From Tistrella bauzanensis (GTDB lineage: Bacteria > Pseudomonadota > Alphaproteobacteria > Tistrellales > Tistrellaceae), in contig NZ_BMDZ01000012.1 of the NCBI RefSeq assembly GCF_014636235.1, forward strand, positions 32,549 through 96,548: a DNA stretch of 64,000 bases. The letters run 5' to 3'. Under the pieces are notes generated by a model. The model was not told where the DNA came from and did not search any database. It worked only from the letters and a program-made list of their open reading frames with translations. Made by a program: the position numbers and the translations under genes. Each line of letters opens with the position of its first letter. The stretch's first letter is position 1. This document shows positions 1-8,024 of the stretch, in pieces.

Positions 1-492
1 CGGGCCGCCGCCCATGCCTGGCGGCATCTGCTGCTGATGAAAGGTGATGCCGGGCGGCTGGGCCTGTGGCCGTTCGACGGGCCGCTCGACAGCCTGCTGG
101 CCAGCCATGCGGTGACGCTGGTCGAGGCCTATCCGGCCGAATTCCACCGCCATCTGGGGGTGCGCATGGGCCGCAATGCCGGCGATGGCCGGGGCAGCAA
201 GCGCAACCGCAATGATCGTGCCGCCAACGCGCCGATGCTGATCGAGGCGGGCCGCCGCATGGGCCTGACCCTGGATATCGACCTGATGGCCGAAATCGGC
301 GACGGCTTCGGTGACGTCGCGGCCGGCGAGGACCGCTTCGACGCGGTGATCGGCATGATGGGCATGTTGCAGGTTCTGGCCGGCGACCGCCCGACCGGCG
401 AGCCGCGTGTGGCGCCGGTGGTGACGGTGGAGGGCTGGATCCTGGGCCAGTCGCCGGCCGAGCTGAAGCTGCCCGAGGACAGGTTCAACTGA
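1..492 (+). CDS. C-terminal part of a DUF429-like predicted nuclease (truncated by window edge)
   Basis: The reading frame is open from the first base, so the gene starts outside the window and only about 163 C-terminal residues are visible. The segment VEAYPAEFHRHLGV, the basic stretch GSKRNRNDR, and the end DRFDAVIGMMGMLQVLAG followed by VEGWILGQ resemble the C-terminal half of DUF429 proteins, predicted RNase H-fold nucleases with a conserved DAxDA-like Asp near the end. The assignment rests on pattern memory only. The gene converges on a nucleotide cyclase, and the gap between them carries a tandem repeat. Confidence 0.55.
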   Translation, partial: RAAAHAWRHLLLMKGDAGRLGLWPFDGPLDSLLASHAVTLVEAYPAEFHRHLGVRMGRNAGDGRGSKRNRNDRAANAPMLIEAGRRMGLTLDIDLMAEIGDGFGDVAAGEDRFDAVIGMMGMLQVLAGDRPTGEPRVAPVVTVEGWILGQSPAELKLPEDRFN

Positions 493-520
493 GGCCGGGT
501 TCGGTTGGCCGGCCGAGGCC

Positions 521-576
521 CGGATCAGGTGGGCCGGATCAGGTGGGCCGGATCAGGTGGGCCGGATCAGGTGGGC
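521..576. repeat. 14-bp tandem repeat, 4 copies, in a convergent gap
   Basis: The unit CGGATCAGGTGGGC occurs four times without interruption (521, 535, 549, 563). It starts 28 bp after the DUF429-like stop and ends just before the cyclase stop at 586-588. A fifth partial match (CGGATCAG) lies at 583-590 and covers the cyclase stop. No spacers, so this is a simple tandem array. Confidence 0.95.
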
Positions 577-585
577 CGGTGCGGA

Positions 586-1851
586 TCAGGCCAGTTGGGG
601 CAGGGTATAGACCTCTTCCTCGGCGGCGAGGCCGCGTAGCTGAAAACGGCCGAGGGGCGTGAGCGGTCGGCCGATCATGGCCACGGCATCGGCAATGGTG
701 GATGAAATCGCCACCGTCCGGCCCAGATCGCGGGCCAGAACCTCCAGCCGGCTGGCCTGATTGACCGCCTGGCCGATAACGGTGAAGTCCAGCCGGTCGG
801 GCGCGCCGATATTGCCATAGAGCACCTCGCCCGCATGCAGGCCAAGCCCATAGCTCAGCGGCTCGTCGCCGCGTTCAGCGCGGCGCGCGTTCAGTGCGGC
901 CATACCGCGTTCGGCATCGCGCGCGGCATCCAGCGCCGCACAGCCAGCGAACGGGCAGGCCCCATCATGCAAATGGGTGGGAAACACCGCCAGCACGCCA
1001 TCGCCGATCAGCTTCATCACTTGGCCGCCATGGGCGGTGATGGCCGTGGCCATCACCTCGAAATGCTCGTTCAGGGTGGCGATCAATACTTCGGGCGGCA
1101 GGCGTTCGGACATGGCGGTGAAGCCGCGCAGATCGGAAAACCAGATCGCGGCGTTCATCCGTTCGACATCGCCGCGCTTGATGGTGCCGGCCAGCACCCG
1201 TTCGCCCGGATCATCGCCCAGATAGGTCTTCAGCAGGGTGCGGACCTGTCCGCGCTGGCTGACGATTTCAACCGCGAGCGTCAGGATCGGCAGCAGCGCC
1301 GATATCCGTCGCAGATCGCCTTCGGTGAAGCCGCCCGGGGTGAGCGTCGCCACCGACAGCGCATTGGGCGTGCCGTCATGGAAGGCGATCGGCAGCATCA
1401 CGTAATCGGTGAAGCCTTCGGCCTTCAGGTCGGCCAGGATCGGGAAATCGCCGGTCTGGGCGCCGGGGCCGGTCAGGCGGCGGCGAACCCCGGCGCCGTG
1501 TTCCACCACCAGCTGAAAAGGGCTGCGTAGATAGGCCTCGGTCAATTCGACGCCATGGACGCGGTGCACCGCCTCGACCGGCCGGTCGGGGCGCCATTCC
1601 ACCGACACCCCCCGGAATTGCGGGTCCAGCAGCCGCAGATGCAGGCTGGCGCGATCGATCGGCACGCCAGCCGCCGCCAACCGGCGCGCGACCCCGTCGA
1701 TCAGCTCCGCCACCGGCAGTCTGGGGCCTTCCTGGGCCAACCATTCGGCGATCGGATCGGGACCGAGCATGGCCGGCGCCACCGTGGCACGGCGGATGGG
1801 GGTGGCCGTGCGCAGCAATGCGGCGTCGTCGAGGCGTTCGGCTTCCATCAT
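586..1851 (-). CDS. Class III adenylate/guanylate cyclase with N-terminal sensor region
   Basis: A 421-residue protein if translation starts at the ATG at 1851 (MMEAERLDD). The last ~190 residues form a class III nucleotidyl cyclase catalytic domain. FSDLRGFT carries the first metal-binding Asp (D240), IGDGVLAVF the second (D284), and TVIGQAVNQASRLE matches the conserved transition-state Asn/Arg segment. Residues 40-200 look like a GAF-type or other ligand-sensing region, as in many soluble alphaproteobacterial cyclases. No membrane helix is visible, so a cytosolic cAMP or cGMP synthase is expected; substrate preference cannot be read from the sequence. The frame stays open much further upstream, but that part is antisense to the GNAT gene and is rejected. 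Confidence 0.88.
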   Translation of the reverse strand: MMEAERLDDAALLRTATPIRRATVAPAMLGPDPIAEWLAQEGPRLPVAELIDGVARRLAAAGVPIDRASLHLRLLDPQFRGVSVEWRPDRPVEAVHRVHGVELTEAYLRSPFQLVVEHGAGVRRRLTGPGAQTGDFPILADLKAEGFTDYVMLPIAFHDGTPNALSVATLTPGGFTEGDLRRISALLPILTLAVEIVSQRGQVRTLLKTYLGDDPGERVLAGTIKRGDVERMNAAIWFSDLRGFTAMSERLPPEVLIATLNEHFEVMATAITAHGGQVMKLIGDGVLAVFPTHLHDGACPFAGCAALDAARDAERGMAALNARRAERGDEPLSYGLGLHAGEVLYGNIGAPDRLDFTVIGQAVNQASRLEVLARDLGRTVAISSTIADAVAMIGRPLTPLGRFQLRGLAAEEEVYTLPQLA

Positions 1852-1920
1852 CGATCCGATGTCCTGCTTCCGGCGGCGAGGTTCAACACCCGGGTGATCA
1901 GCCTGCGCACCGTGGTAAAT

Positions 1921-1949
1921 TTCTGATCTGTATATCGGTCGGGTATATT
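1921..1949 (+). promoter_or_regulatory. Possible sigma70-like promoter for the GNAT gene in a divergent spacer
   Basis: The 132-bp gap between the divergent cyclase and GNAT genes is locally AT-rich. TATATT at 1944-1949 lies 17 bp after TTCTGA at 1921-1926. The -10 is good, the -35 poor. Confidence 0.3.
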
Positions 1950-1983
1950 GGATGTGCAATGCGCGCCGTCGAGGGGAAGTGAC

Positions 1984-2646
1984 ATGAAGACGCAGGCGGG
2001 TGGCGGAGATGACACGGCGGCGCCGGTGCCGGTGCCAGTGCCGGTGCCAGTGCCAGTGCCAGTGCCAGTGATCGAGCGTCTCGATCAGGGATTGTCCGAT
2101 CAGGATCTGGCGGCGCTGGCCGATATTCTGGTCGCGTGTGTCGCGGGTGGGGCCTCGGTCAGCTTCATGGCCGGGCTGGACCATGCCCGCGCATGTGCGT
2201 TCTGGCAGAGTGTGGCAGGCGATGCGGCGCAAGGCGGCCGGGTGTTGCTGGTGGCGCGGCCAGAGGCCGGCGCGGCCCCCACCGGCACGATCCAACTGGT
2301 GCCCGCCAGGACCGAGAACCAGCCGCACCGGTCGGATATCGCCAAGCTGCTGGTGCATCCGCGGGCCCGCCGCCAGGGGATTGCCGGCCGTCTGCTGGCT
2401 GCCGCCGAAGCGGCGTCGCTGGCCATGGGCCGGCGGCTGATCACGCTGGATACCGATGCCTTGAGCGATGCGGCCCGGTTCTATCCGGCCCATGGCTATC
2501 AGACCACCGGCATCGTACCCGGCTATGCGCTGATGCCTGACGGGGGGCCATGCGATACGCTGTTCCTGTGGAAATGGCTGGATGCGGCCACAGACGCTCC
2601 GGCGGAGGCGGCCGGAGAGAAGGATCTTGATACTGGACCAATTTAG
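1984..2646 (+). CDS. GNAT family N-acetyltransferase
   Basis: A 220-residue acetyltransferase. The start at 1984 is chosen because GAGGGGAAG precedes it at good spacing. The acetyl-CoA binding motif A is clear: LVHPRARRQGIAGRLLAAAE (V-x-x-x-x-R-x-x-G-I/L-A), followed by AARFYPAHGYQTTGIVPGYA, typical of the GNAT C-terminal half. Residues 14-29 are a proline-valine dipeptide run encoded by a 6-bp microsatellite. The substrate is unknown and no operon partner is near: it diverges from the cyclase and is followed by a 140-bp gap before nfu. Confidence 0.85.
   Translation: MKTQAGGGDDTAAPVPVPVPVPVPVPVPVIERLDQGLSDQDLAALADILVACVAGGASVSFMAGLDHARACAFWQSVAGDAAQGGRVLLVARPEAGAAPTGTIQLVPARTENQPHRSDIAKLLVHPRARRQGIAGRLLAAAEAASLAMGRRLITLDTDALSDAARFYPAHGYQTTGIVPGYALMPDGGPCDTLFLWKWLDAATDAPAEAAGEKDLDTGPI
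2023..2070. repeat. 6-bp microsatellite (8 copies) coding (Pro-Val)8
   Basis: Eight consecutive hexamers CCRGTG (CCGGTG or CCAGTG) lie inside the N-terminus of the GNAT gene. Because the unit is six bases, copy-number changes keep the reading frame and would only alter linker length. Confidence 0.95.
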
Positions 2647-2786
2647 TGCCAAATCGTTGGCGAGCGCCGTGGCCCCGGATCCGATGCGAACCGGTCGCAG
2701 ATCCGCGCCCCGCAAGGTCGGGGGCCGACGCGATGGATACGAAGCCCGCAGCACCCGATTGCGGCCGCCAATGAGGACCAGGTCCG

Positions 2787-3338
2787 ATGTTCATCCAGAC
2801 CGAGCGGACGCCCAATCCGCTGACCCTTAAGTTCCTGCCCGGCCGTGACGTGGCCACGGGTGGTGCCCAGTTCGCGCGCGGTGACGATACCAGCCGCTCG
2901 CCGCTGGCGACCACGCTGCTTGCCATCGACGGCATCGAGGGCATTTATCTGGGCACCGATTTCGTGTCGGTGACCAAGTCGGACGCCGCCGACTGGATGC
3001 TGCTGAAGCCGATGATCCTGTCGGACATCATGGAGCATTTCACCAGCGGCCGGCCAGTGCTGACCGAAGAGGGCGCGGCCGAGGCCGCCGCTGCCGGCGG
3101 CGCCGGGGATGACGAGGTCTCGGCCACCATCCGCGAGCTGATCGACACCCGCGTGCGCCCCGCCGTCGCCCAGGATGGCGGCGACATCGTGTTCGAGGGC
3201 TTCGAGGACGGCATCGTCTATCTGCAGATGCATGGCGCCTGCTCGGGCTGCCCCAGCTCGACCATGACGCTGAAGAACGGCATCGAGACGATGCTGAAGC
3301 ACTATGTGCCCGAGGTGATCGAGGTTCGCCAGGCCTGA
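2787..3338 (+). CDS. nfu: Nfu-type iron-sulfur cluster scaffold/carrier
   Basis: A 183-residue NifU-family protein of the NFU1 type. The N-terminal Nfu_N domain is evident from MFIQTERTPNPLTLKFLPGR. The C-terminal NifU domain (from about residue 108) ends in GACSGCPSSTMTLKNGIETML, whose CxxC binds a bridging [4Fe-4S] cluster delivered to client apoproteins in the cytosol. The length matches the family. It stands alone; its stop codon is the first three bases of a 15-bp tandem repeat, and it converges on the lipid kinase gene. Confidence 0.93.
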   Translation: MFIQTERTPNPLTLKFLPGRDVATGGAQFARGDDTSRSPLATTLLAIDGIEGIYLGTDFVSVTKSDAADWMLLKPMILSDIMEHFTSGRPVLTEEGAAEAAAAGGAGDDEVSATIRELIDTRVRPAVAQDGGDIVFEGFEDGIVYLQMHGACSGCPSSTMTLKNGIETMLKHYVPEVIEVRQA

Positions 3339-3395
3339 TGCCGGTTGGCCTGATGCGGGTTGGCCCGATGCCGGTTGGCCCGATGCCGGTTGGCC
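3336..3395. repeat. 15-bp tandem repeat, 4 copies, starting at the nfu stop codon
   Basis: The unit YGATGCCGGTTGGCC occurs at 3336, 3351, 3366 and 3381 (second copy with one mismatch). The first copy begins with the TGA stop of nfu; the second also contains a TGA. Confidence 0.95.
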
Positions 3396-3429
3396 CGACG
3401 CCTGGACTCTGACGCCATATGGATCACGA

Positions 3430-3468
3430 ACGACGCCCGCCCTGGCGCACCTGCCGGGCGGGCGTCGT
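3430..3468. terminator. Hairpin between convergent nfu and lipid kinase genes
   Basis: ACGACGCCCGCCC (3430-3442) pairs perfectly with GGGCGGGCGTCGT (3456-3468) around a 13-nt loop. No T-tract on the plus side, so it may serve as a bidirectional or Rho-assisted terminator. Confidence 0.65.
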
Positions 3469-3473
3469 GCCGT

Positions 3474-5030
3474 TCAGTCCTCGGCACCTTCGACCGGTGC
3501 CGGCAGGGCGGTGTTGATCAGCCGCCAGGCATCGTCATAGGCGACGGTGGCGGCATCGGCCGAGGCCGGGTCGCCCGCGCGCCGGACCTCATCGATCGCC
3601 ACCTCGATCCGGGCGGCGGCATGATGCAGCCGCTGGCTGGCCCGGGTTTCCACCGGCATGCCGACCAGCCCTTCCAGCCAGTCGACCACATCCTCGATCA
3701 GCGCGCGGTCGTCGTCGGCGTCGCGGGTGGGCAGGTCCATCGCATCGAGCGCGTCATCGGCAACCACGGCGATCCGCGCCCAATCGGCACCGATCTGGCC
3801 CAGAGCCGCGATCACCGTGTCGCTCAGGCCCGAATGCGGGCTTTCGGCCATGCGGCGGGTCAGGGCCTCGCCTTCACGCGCCGCGCGCGCCATGTCCTGA
3901 AGCGCGATCTCGATCTCGGCGGCAAGGCGTTCATCTTCGGCGGACATCGCAGCCTCCTCATCGCTCAGCATGGGCACTTTCCCGGCCGGCGTATCGCGCG
4001 ACCGCGTATCACCGGCGATGCTGCGGTCGCCGGCCAGCGATCGCACCGGGCTGGTGCCGGGCAGGTCGGCGGCCGGGCGATCGGGGGTCATCACCGACAC
4101 GGCACCGGCGCGCACACCGAATTCGGCCGGCGTGCGGGTCAGGATCTCGCCATCGACATTGACCCGCTTGGGCTTGGCCGGGGTCTCGACGCGCACCGTT
4201 CTGCCCGACAACCGATGAACCCCCATCCAGGGTCCGGCGGTGCCCAGCCGCAAGGCCGGCAGCATCAGGGCCATCCGCCAATGCGATACCGGCTCGATCA
4301 CATAGACGTCGAGCATGCCATCATCGATGGTGGCGGCGGCCGATACCGTCAAGCCCCCGCCGTGATGGCGGCCATTGCCGATCGCCACCATCACCGCCCG
4401 CATCTCGACGTTTCTGCCATCGACCGTCAGCCGCACGCGGAAGCGGCGGTGGCGGGTCATCACCCGGAACAGCGCCGGAATATAGGCGCCGATGCCCAGC
4501 CGGCGCTTTTCGTGGCTGTCGAGCGCATCGGCCACATCGACCGACAGGCCGATGCTGGCCACGTTGAAGAAACCGCGGCCATCGATGGTGCCGATATCGA
4601 TCGATCGCCGGCGTCCGGTCAGCGCCACCTCCAGCGCTGCGGCCGGATCGAACGGAAGGCCCAGCGTGCGGGCAAGATCGTTGGCGGTGCCGAGCGGCAG
4701 GATGCCCAGGGTCAGCCCGGTATCGGCCATGGCATCGGCCACCGCCGACAATGTGCCGTCGCCGCCGCCCACCAGCACCAGCGCCGGCGGATCATCGCTG
4801 CCGGCGGCGGCGCGGATGGCCCCGGGAAAGGCGTCGGGGCTGTCCAGATCGGGCATGTCGGGGCAGAAGCCCGCCTTCCGCAGCCGGGCCAGCAGGCTGT
4901 CGGGCGTAAGGTTGCCGCCCAGCCGGTCGCGCTTGCCCGGCGGGATCAGCACCAGCACCCGGCCGCCCACCGACGGGCGGTTCGGCGTCTGTGGCGGCGG
5001 TGCGCCGCCGCCCGGGTCATGCATGGCCAT
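3474..5030 (-). CDS. Diacylglycerol/lipid kinase catalytic-domain protein with long C-terminal extension
   Basis: A 518-residue protein. Residues ~20-310 are a DAGK-catalytic/YegS-like domain: GGGDGT at 88-93 is the nucleotide-binding loop, GTANDLA at 114-120 is the family signature, and the C-terminal beta-sandwich (IGNGRHHGGG, DDGMLDVYV) is present. Such enzymes phosphorylate diacylglycerol, sphingoid bases or related lipids at the membrane face. The final ~200 residues are acidic, helical-looking and unassigned. The start overlaps the 3' end of the upstream SDR gene by 14 bp (a second in-frame ATG at 5024 gives 8 bp), so the two genes form an operon. Confidence 0.85.
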   Translation of the reverse strand: MAMHDPGGGAPPPQTPNRPSVGGRVLVLIPPGKRDRLGGNLTPDSLLARLRKAGFCPDMPDLDSPDAFPGAIRAAAGSDDPPALVLVGGGDGTLSAVADAMADTGLTLGILPLGTANDLARTLGLPFDPAAALEVALTGRRRSIDIGTIDGRGFFNVASIGLSVDVADALDSHEKRRLGIGAYIPALFRVMTRHRRFRVRLTVDGRNVEMRAVMVAIGNGRHHGGGLTVSAAATIDDGMLDVYVIEPVSHWRMALMLPALRLGTAGPWMGVHRLSGRTVRVETPAKPKRVNVDGEILTRTPAEFGVRAGAVSVMTPDRPAADLPGTSPVRSLAGDRSIAGDTRSRDTPAGKVPMLSDEEAAMSAEDERLAAEIEIALQDMARAAREGEALTRRMAESPHSGLSDTVIAALGQIGADWARIAVVADDALDAMDLPTRDADDDRALIEDVVDWLEGLVGMPVETRASQRLHHAAARIEVAIDEVRRAGDPASADAATVAYDDAWRLINTALPAPVEGAED

Positions 5031-5718
5031 AGGCCGGGATCAGCGCGCCGCTGACCGCCGCGGCCTCGGCCGAGGTCAGGAACAGGATGACGCGGGCCAG
5101 GGCTTCGGGTGTGACCCAGCTGCCATGATCGGCATCGGGCATGGCCGCGCGGTTGGCAGGGGTGTCGATGATCGACGGCAGCACCGCATTGACCCGGATC
5201 TTCCGGGGCAGCAATTCCTGCGCCAGGCTCTGGGTCAGCGACATCACCGCCGATTTGGACGCGGCATAGGCCGCCATATCGGCGGCGCCGGCCACGGCGG
5301 GGCGGGCGCCGATGGTGACGATGCTGCCGCCACCGGCGGCCCGCAGATGCGGCAGGGTGGCGCGCACGGTGTGATACAGGCTGCGGGCATTGGTCGACAG
5401 CAGGGCATCGAAGCGGGCGCCGTCGACATCGGCGACCGGCCCCATATCGAAGCCGCCGGCGATGGCGATCACGCCGTCGAGCCCGCCCAGCATGCCGGCG
5501 GCGGCATCGGCGGCGGCCATGGTCTGCGCCTCGTCGGCCAGATCGGCCGCCACCAGCACCACCCGTCCGTCAAAGGCTGCCTCGGCCGCGGTGCATTCCG
5601 CCGGCAGAAGATAGCTCGCGGCCACGGCGGCGCCACGCGCCAGCGCCATGGCGGCAACCGCGCGGCCCAGCGCGCCGGTGCCGCCGGTGATCAGCAGCTT
5701 GCGTCCTTCGATCGACAT
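5017..5718 (-). CDS. SDR-family oxidoreductase with atypical active site
   Basis: A 233-residue short-chain dehydrogenase/reductase-fold protein. TGGTGALG near residue 11 is the dinucleotide-binding loop, STNARSLY supplies the helix-4 Asn, and YAASK supplies the catalytic Tyr/Lys pair. The Ser normally ~13 residues before the Tyr is absent: the segment reads IVTIGARPAVAGAADMAAY, with Gly/Ala there. The usual NNAG motif is IAIAGG. It may be a divergent reductase or a non-catalytic relative. It lies upstream of, and overlaps, the lipid kinase gene. Confidence 0.82.
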   Translation of the reverse strand: MSIEGRKLLITGGTGALGRAVAAMALARGAAVAASYLLPAECTAAEAAFDGRVVLVAADLADEAQTMAAADAAAGMLGGLDGVIAIAGGFDMGPVADVDGARFDALLSTNARSLYHTVRATLPHLRAAGGGSIVTIGARPAVAGAADMAAYAASKSAVMSLTQSLAQELLPRKIRVNAVLPSIIDTPANRAAMPDADHGSWVTPEALARVILFLTSAEAAAVSGALIPAYGHA

Positions 5719-5773
5719 GTCGGTGCGTCCCCTCCTGCCTGACGGTGTGGAATGATGGATCGGTTGCGGTGGC

Positions 5774-6328
5774 TCAGGCCGGCATCAGCCGGGTGCCGGC
5801 GGCGCTGTCGGACAAGGCCGGCAGGCGTCGGGCATCGAACAACTGATAATGCCACCATTCGTGCCGATAGAAATCCCAGCCGGCGGTGGTCATGATGCCC
5901 ATCAGCAACAGGCGGTTGCACTCCGCCTCGACCGACAGGCCGGTGGCGCCGTGATAGGACATGGTGGAGAAGTCGTCGAAGGGCGTGCCCATGTCGAGCG
6001 CCCGGCCGGCGGCGTCGATCAGGGTCAGGTCGACCGCGGCGCCGCGCGAATGCGGCGATCCGCGGCGCGGATCGGCCACGAAATCGGGGTCGGGGGTGTG
6101 CTCCCACAATTTCCACTGCGCCTCCGACGGGCGGAAGGCGTCGTAGATGCGGAAGCGCAGACCATGGCGGGCGGCGATGGCGATGGCGCGGCGCATCGCC
6201 GCGGCGGCTTCCGGGTGCAGGAAGCAGGCGGCGCGGCCATAGATCGGCCGGCCGGTGAAGTTGGCGGGCGTGGCATAGGCGATGTCCAGCTCGACACCGT
6301 CCCGATCGCTCAGGATTTCTTCTAACAT
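5774..6328 (-). CDS. ddpX: D-Ala-D-Ala dipeptidase (VanX/DdpX family)
   Basis: A 184-residue protein with the zinc-peptidase hallmarks of the VanX/DdpX family (M15D): SPHSRGAAVDLT (His and Asp zinc ligands) and EWWHYQL (catalytic Glu and third ligand His), plus FRIYDAFRPSEAQ for the conserved Arg. It would hydrolyse D-alanyl-D-alanine released during cell-wall turnover. No signal peptide is seen. The start at 6328 (MLEEILSDRD) gives a family-typical length; longer in-frame starts would run into the tsaB gene. It diverges from tsaB with a ~120-bp shared spacer. No vanH/vanA neighbours, so a nutritional or recycling role is likelier than glycopeptide resistance. Confidence 0.85.
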   Translation of the reverse strand: MLEEILSDRDGVELDIAYATPANFTGRPIYGRAACFLHPEAAAAMRRAIAIAARHGLRFRIYDAFRPSEAQWKLWEHTPDPDFVADPRRGSPHSRGAAVDLTLIDAAGRALDMGTPFDDFSTMSYHGATGLSVEAECNRLLLMGIMTTAGWDFYRHEWWHYQLFDARRLPALSDSAAGTRLMPA

Positions 6329-6450
6329 CTCATGATCCGTCCGTGCTATGCGGCGAGGGCACCCTAGCACAGAGCATATTGCACTGGGCAGCATGTGCTT
6401 CGACACCGCCATGCCCATGACCCCGTTTGGCCGATGAGTGATTTCCGCAG

Positions 6451-7194
6451 ATGACCACCGGCAGTGCTGCAACGACATGCCTGACCATCGATACCTGCGC
6501 CGGCGCCATGTCGGTGGCGGCGGGGCGGGGTGGTATGGTGCTGGCGCGGGTGTTTCTGGGCGATGCGCGGGCGGCGGCGGAAAAACTGGCGCCGGCGGCA
6601 CGCGACGTGCTGGCCGCGGCGGGGCTGGCCGCGGACGCGATCGACCTGATCGCGGTCACCCGCGGTCCCGGTACCTTCACCGGCGTGCGGATCGGTCTGG
6701 GTTTCGCGCGTGGCCTGGCGCTGGCCAGCGGTGCCGCCCTGCTGGGGGTGACGTCGCTGGAGCTGCTGGCGGCGGGGGCCGTGGCCACATCCGGTGCCGG
6801 CGCCGCCGGCCGGGATGTCATGGCGGTGATCGATGCCCGGCGCGGCGAGGTTTATGTGCAGCGCGTGGACGCGCAGGGCCGTGCCGGCACCGCCGAGGCG
6901 TTGACGCCTGAGGCCGCCGCCGCGGCACTGATCGCCCGGCCGGCCCTGGTGGTGGGGGCAGGGGCCGCCCTGTTGGCGCCGCTGCTGCCGGGCGATCTGG
7001 CGGCACGGCTGATCCGCAGCGACCTGCCCCATGGCCATGGCCAGCCCGATGCCGCCGATCTGGTGGCGCTGGCCGATGCGCATAGTCGCCGGCACGGCCT
7101 GCCCGACCCAAGGGCGCTGCCGCCATCGCCACTGTATCTGCGCGCGCCCGACGCGCTGCCGCCGGCACCGAGCGGCATCGAGACGCCGTCATGA
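6451..7194 (+). CDS. tsaB: tRNA threonylcarbamoyladenosine biosynthesis protein TsaB
   Basis: A 247-residue ASKHA-fold protein. CLTIDTCAGAMSVAA at the N-terminus is the first phosphate-binding-like strand and TRGPGTFTGVRIGLGFARGLA is the diagnostic TsaB segment. TsaB is the scaffold partner of TsaD and TsaE in the cytosolic complex that installs t6A37 on ANN-decoding tRNAs. Its stop overlaps the rimI start by four bases (ATGA at 7191-7194), the usual tsaB-rimI pairing. Confidence 0.95.
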   Translation: MTTGSAATTCLTIDTCAGAMSVAAGRGGMVLARVFLGDARAAAEKLAPAARDVLAAAGLAADAIDLIAVTRGPGTFTGVRIGLGFARGLALASGAALLGVTSLELLAAGAVATSGAGAAGRDVMAVIDARRGEVYVQRVDAQGRAGTAEALTPEAAAAALIARPALVVGAGAALLAPLLPGDLAARLIRSDLPHGHGQPDAADLVALADAHSRRHGLPDPRALPPSPLYLRAPDALPPAPSGIETPS

Positions 7195-7778
7195 CCCCCC
7201 CGCCCGTCATGCCCCCTCCGCCCGTCACGACCCCGTCGCCCGCCGGCGCGTGCCTGCGACCGATCGCCGCTGTCGAGGCGGCGGTGATGGCCGATCTGCA
7301 TGCCAAAGCGTTCAACGAGCCCTGGGATAGCCCCTGGGATGCGGTGGCGATCGCCCGGCTGCTGGATCTGGACACGGTGGCCGGGCTGGCGGCATGGCCG
7401 GCAAGGGATGGGGACATACGGGATGGGGGCACATGGGATGTGGGCACCGATGCGCCGACCGGCATGGTTCTGATCCAGGCTGCGGCGGGTGAGGCGGAAA
7501 TCCTGACCATCGCGGTCGATCCCCGGGCTCGACGCCAGGGGCTGGGCCTGCTGCTGCTGGACGGGGCCGCGATCTGGGCCGCGGCCCATGGCGCCGAACG
7601 GCTGCTGCTTGAGGTCGCGGCGGATAATCCGGCGGCACGGGGGCTTTACCAGAAAGCCGGCTTCACAACGGTGGGCCGGCGGCGCGGTTACTATGCCCGT
7701 GGTAAACAGGTGCCGGCCGATGCCGAAGTCATGGCACTGGCCTTGACGGTCGACGACGCGCCGGTGCAGATCTCGTGA
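7191..7778 (+). CDS. rimI: RimI-like ribosomal protein/N-alpha acetyltransferase
   Basis: A 195-residue GNAT protein translationally coupled to tsaB. Motif A is ILTIAVDPRARRQGLGLLLL, followed by LEVAADNPAARGLYQKAGFTTVGRRRGYY, the classic RimI C-terminal signature. RimI acetylates the N-terminal amine of ribosomal protein bS18 and related substrates. A Gly/Asp-rich insert (about residues 68-85) of low complexity separates the first strands from the acetyl-CoA domain and is unusual. The stop codon directly abuts the stop of the convergent TusA-like gene with no gap. Confidence 0.9.
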   Translation: MTPPPVMPPPPVTTPSPAGACLRPIAAVEAAVMADLHAKAFNEPWDSPWDAVAIARLLDLDTVAGLAAWPARDGDIRDGGTWDVGTDAPTGMVLIQAAAGEAEILTIAVDPRARRQGLGLLLLDGAAIWAAAHGAERLLLEVAADNPAARGLYQKAGFTTVGRRRGYYARGKQVPADAEVMALALTVDDAPVQIS

Positions 7779-8024
7779 TCATCCCCTGACCTTGAACAGC
7801 AGCCGCCAGACGCCGGGGCTGCCGGCTTCCTCGTTCAGCGCCACGATCTGATGGCCCAGTTCCACGACGGAGCGAGGTACGTTTTCCAACGGCTCGCCGC
7901 CATTCAAGCGGACTTCGCCAATTTCGCCCGCAGACATCTTCCCGATCATTAATTTTGTTTTGACAAACGTCATCGGGCAGACATGATGCGTGACGTCGAG
8001 AAAGCGATCTGCACTTGGTTTCAT
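7779..8024 (-). CDS. TusA/SirA-like sulfurtransferase family protein
   Basis: An 81-residue protein of the TusA fold. The start at 8024 (MKPSADRFLDVT) is preceded by a GGACGG-type ribosome binding site. LDVTHHVCPMTFVKTKL carries the conserved Cys-Pro (C16) where TusA binds persulfide sulfur, followed by helix and strand elements ending in HQIVAL. TusA-like proteins relay sulfur for tRNA thiolation, molybdenum cofactor or other sulfur chemistry; the specific partner is not evident. It converges on rimI with adjoining stop codons and diverges from mucR. Confidence 0.85.
   Translation of the reverse strand: MKPSADRFLDVTHHVCPMTFVKTKLMIGKMSAGEIGEVRLNGGEPLENVPRSVVELGHQIVALNEEAGSPGVWRLLFKVRG

Noticed and set aside
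1852-2754. N-terminal extension of the cyclase frame to 2754
   Set aside because: This portion is antisense to the GNAT gene and has no protein-like features; the cyclase reads naturally from ATG 1851.
3360-5054. 564-codon plus-strand frame opposite the lipid kinase gene
   Set aside because: The minus-strand frame contains the complete GGGDGT and GTANDLA motifs; the plus frame has none.
5774-6328. Glycopeptide (vancomycin) resistance determinant
   Set aside because: Only a VanX/DdpX-like dipeptidase is present, without vanH, vanA, vanR or vanS, in a Gram-negative background.
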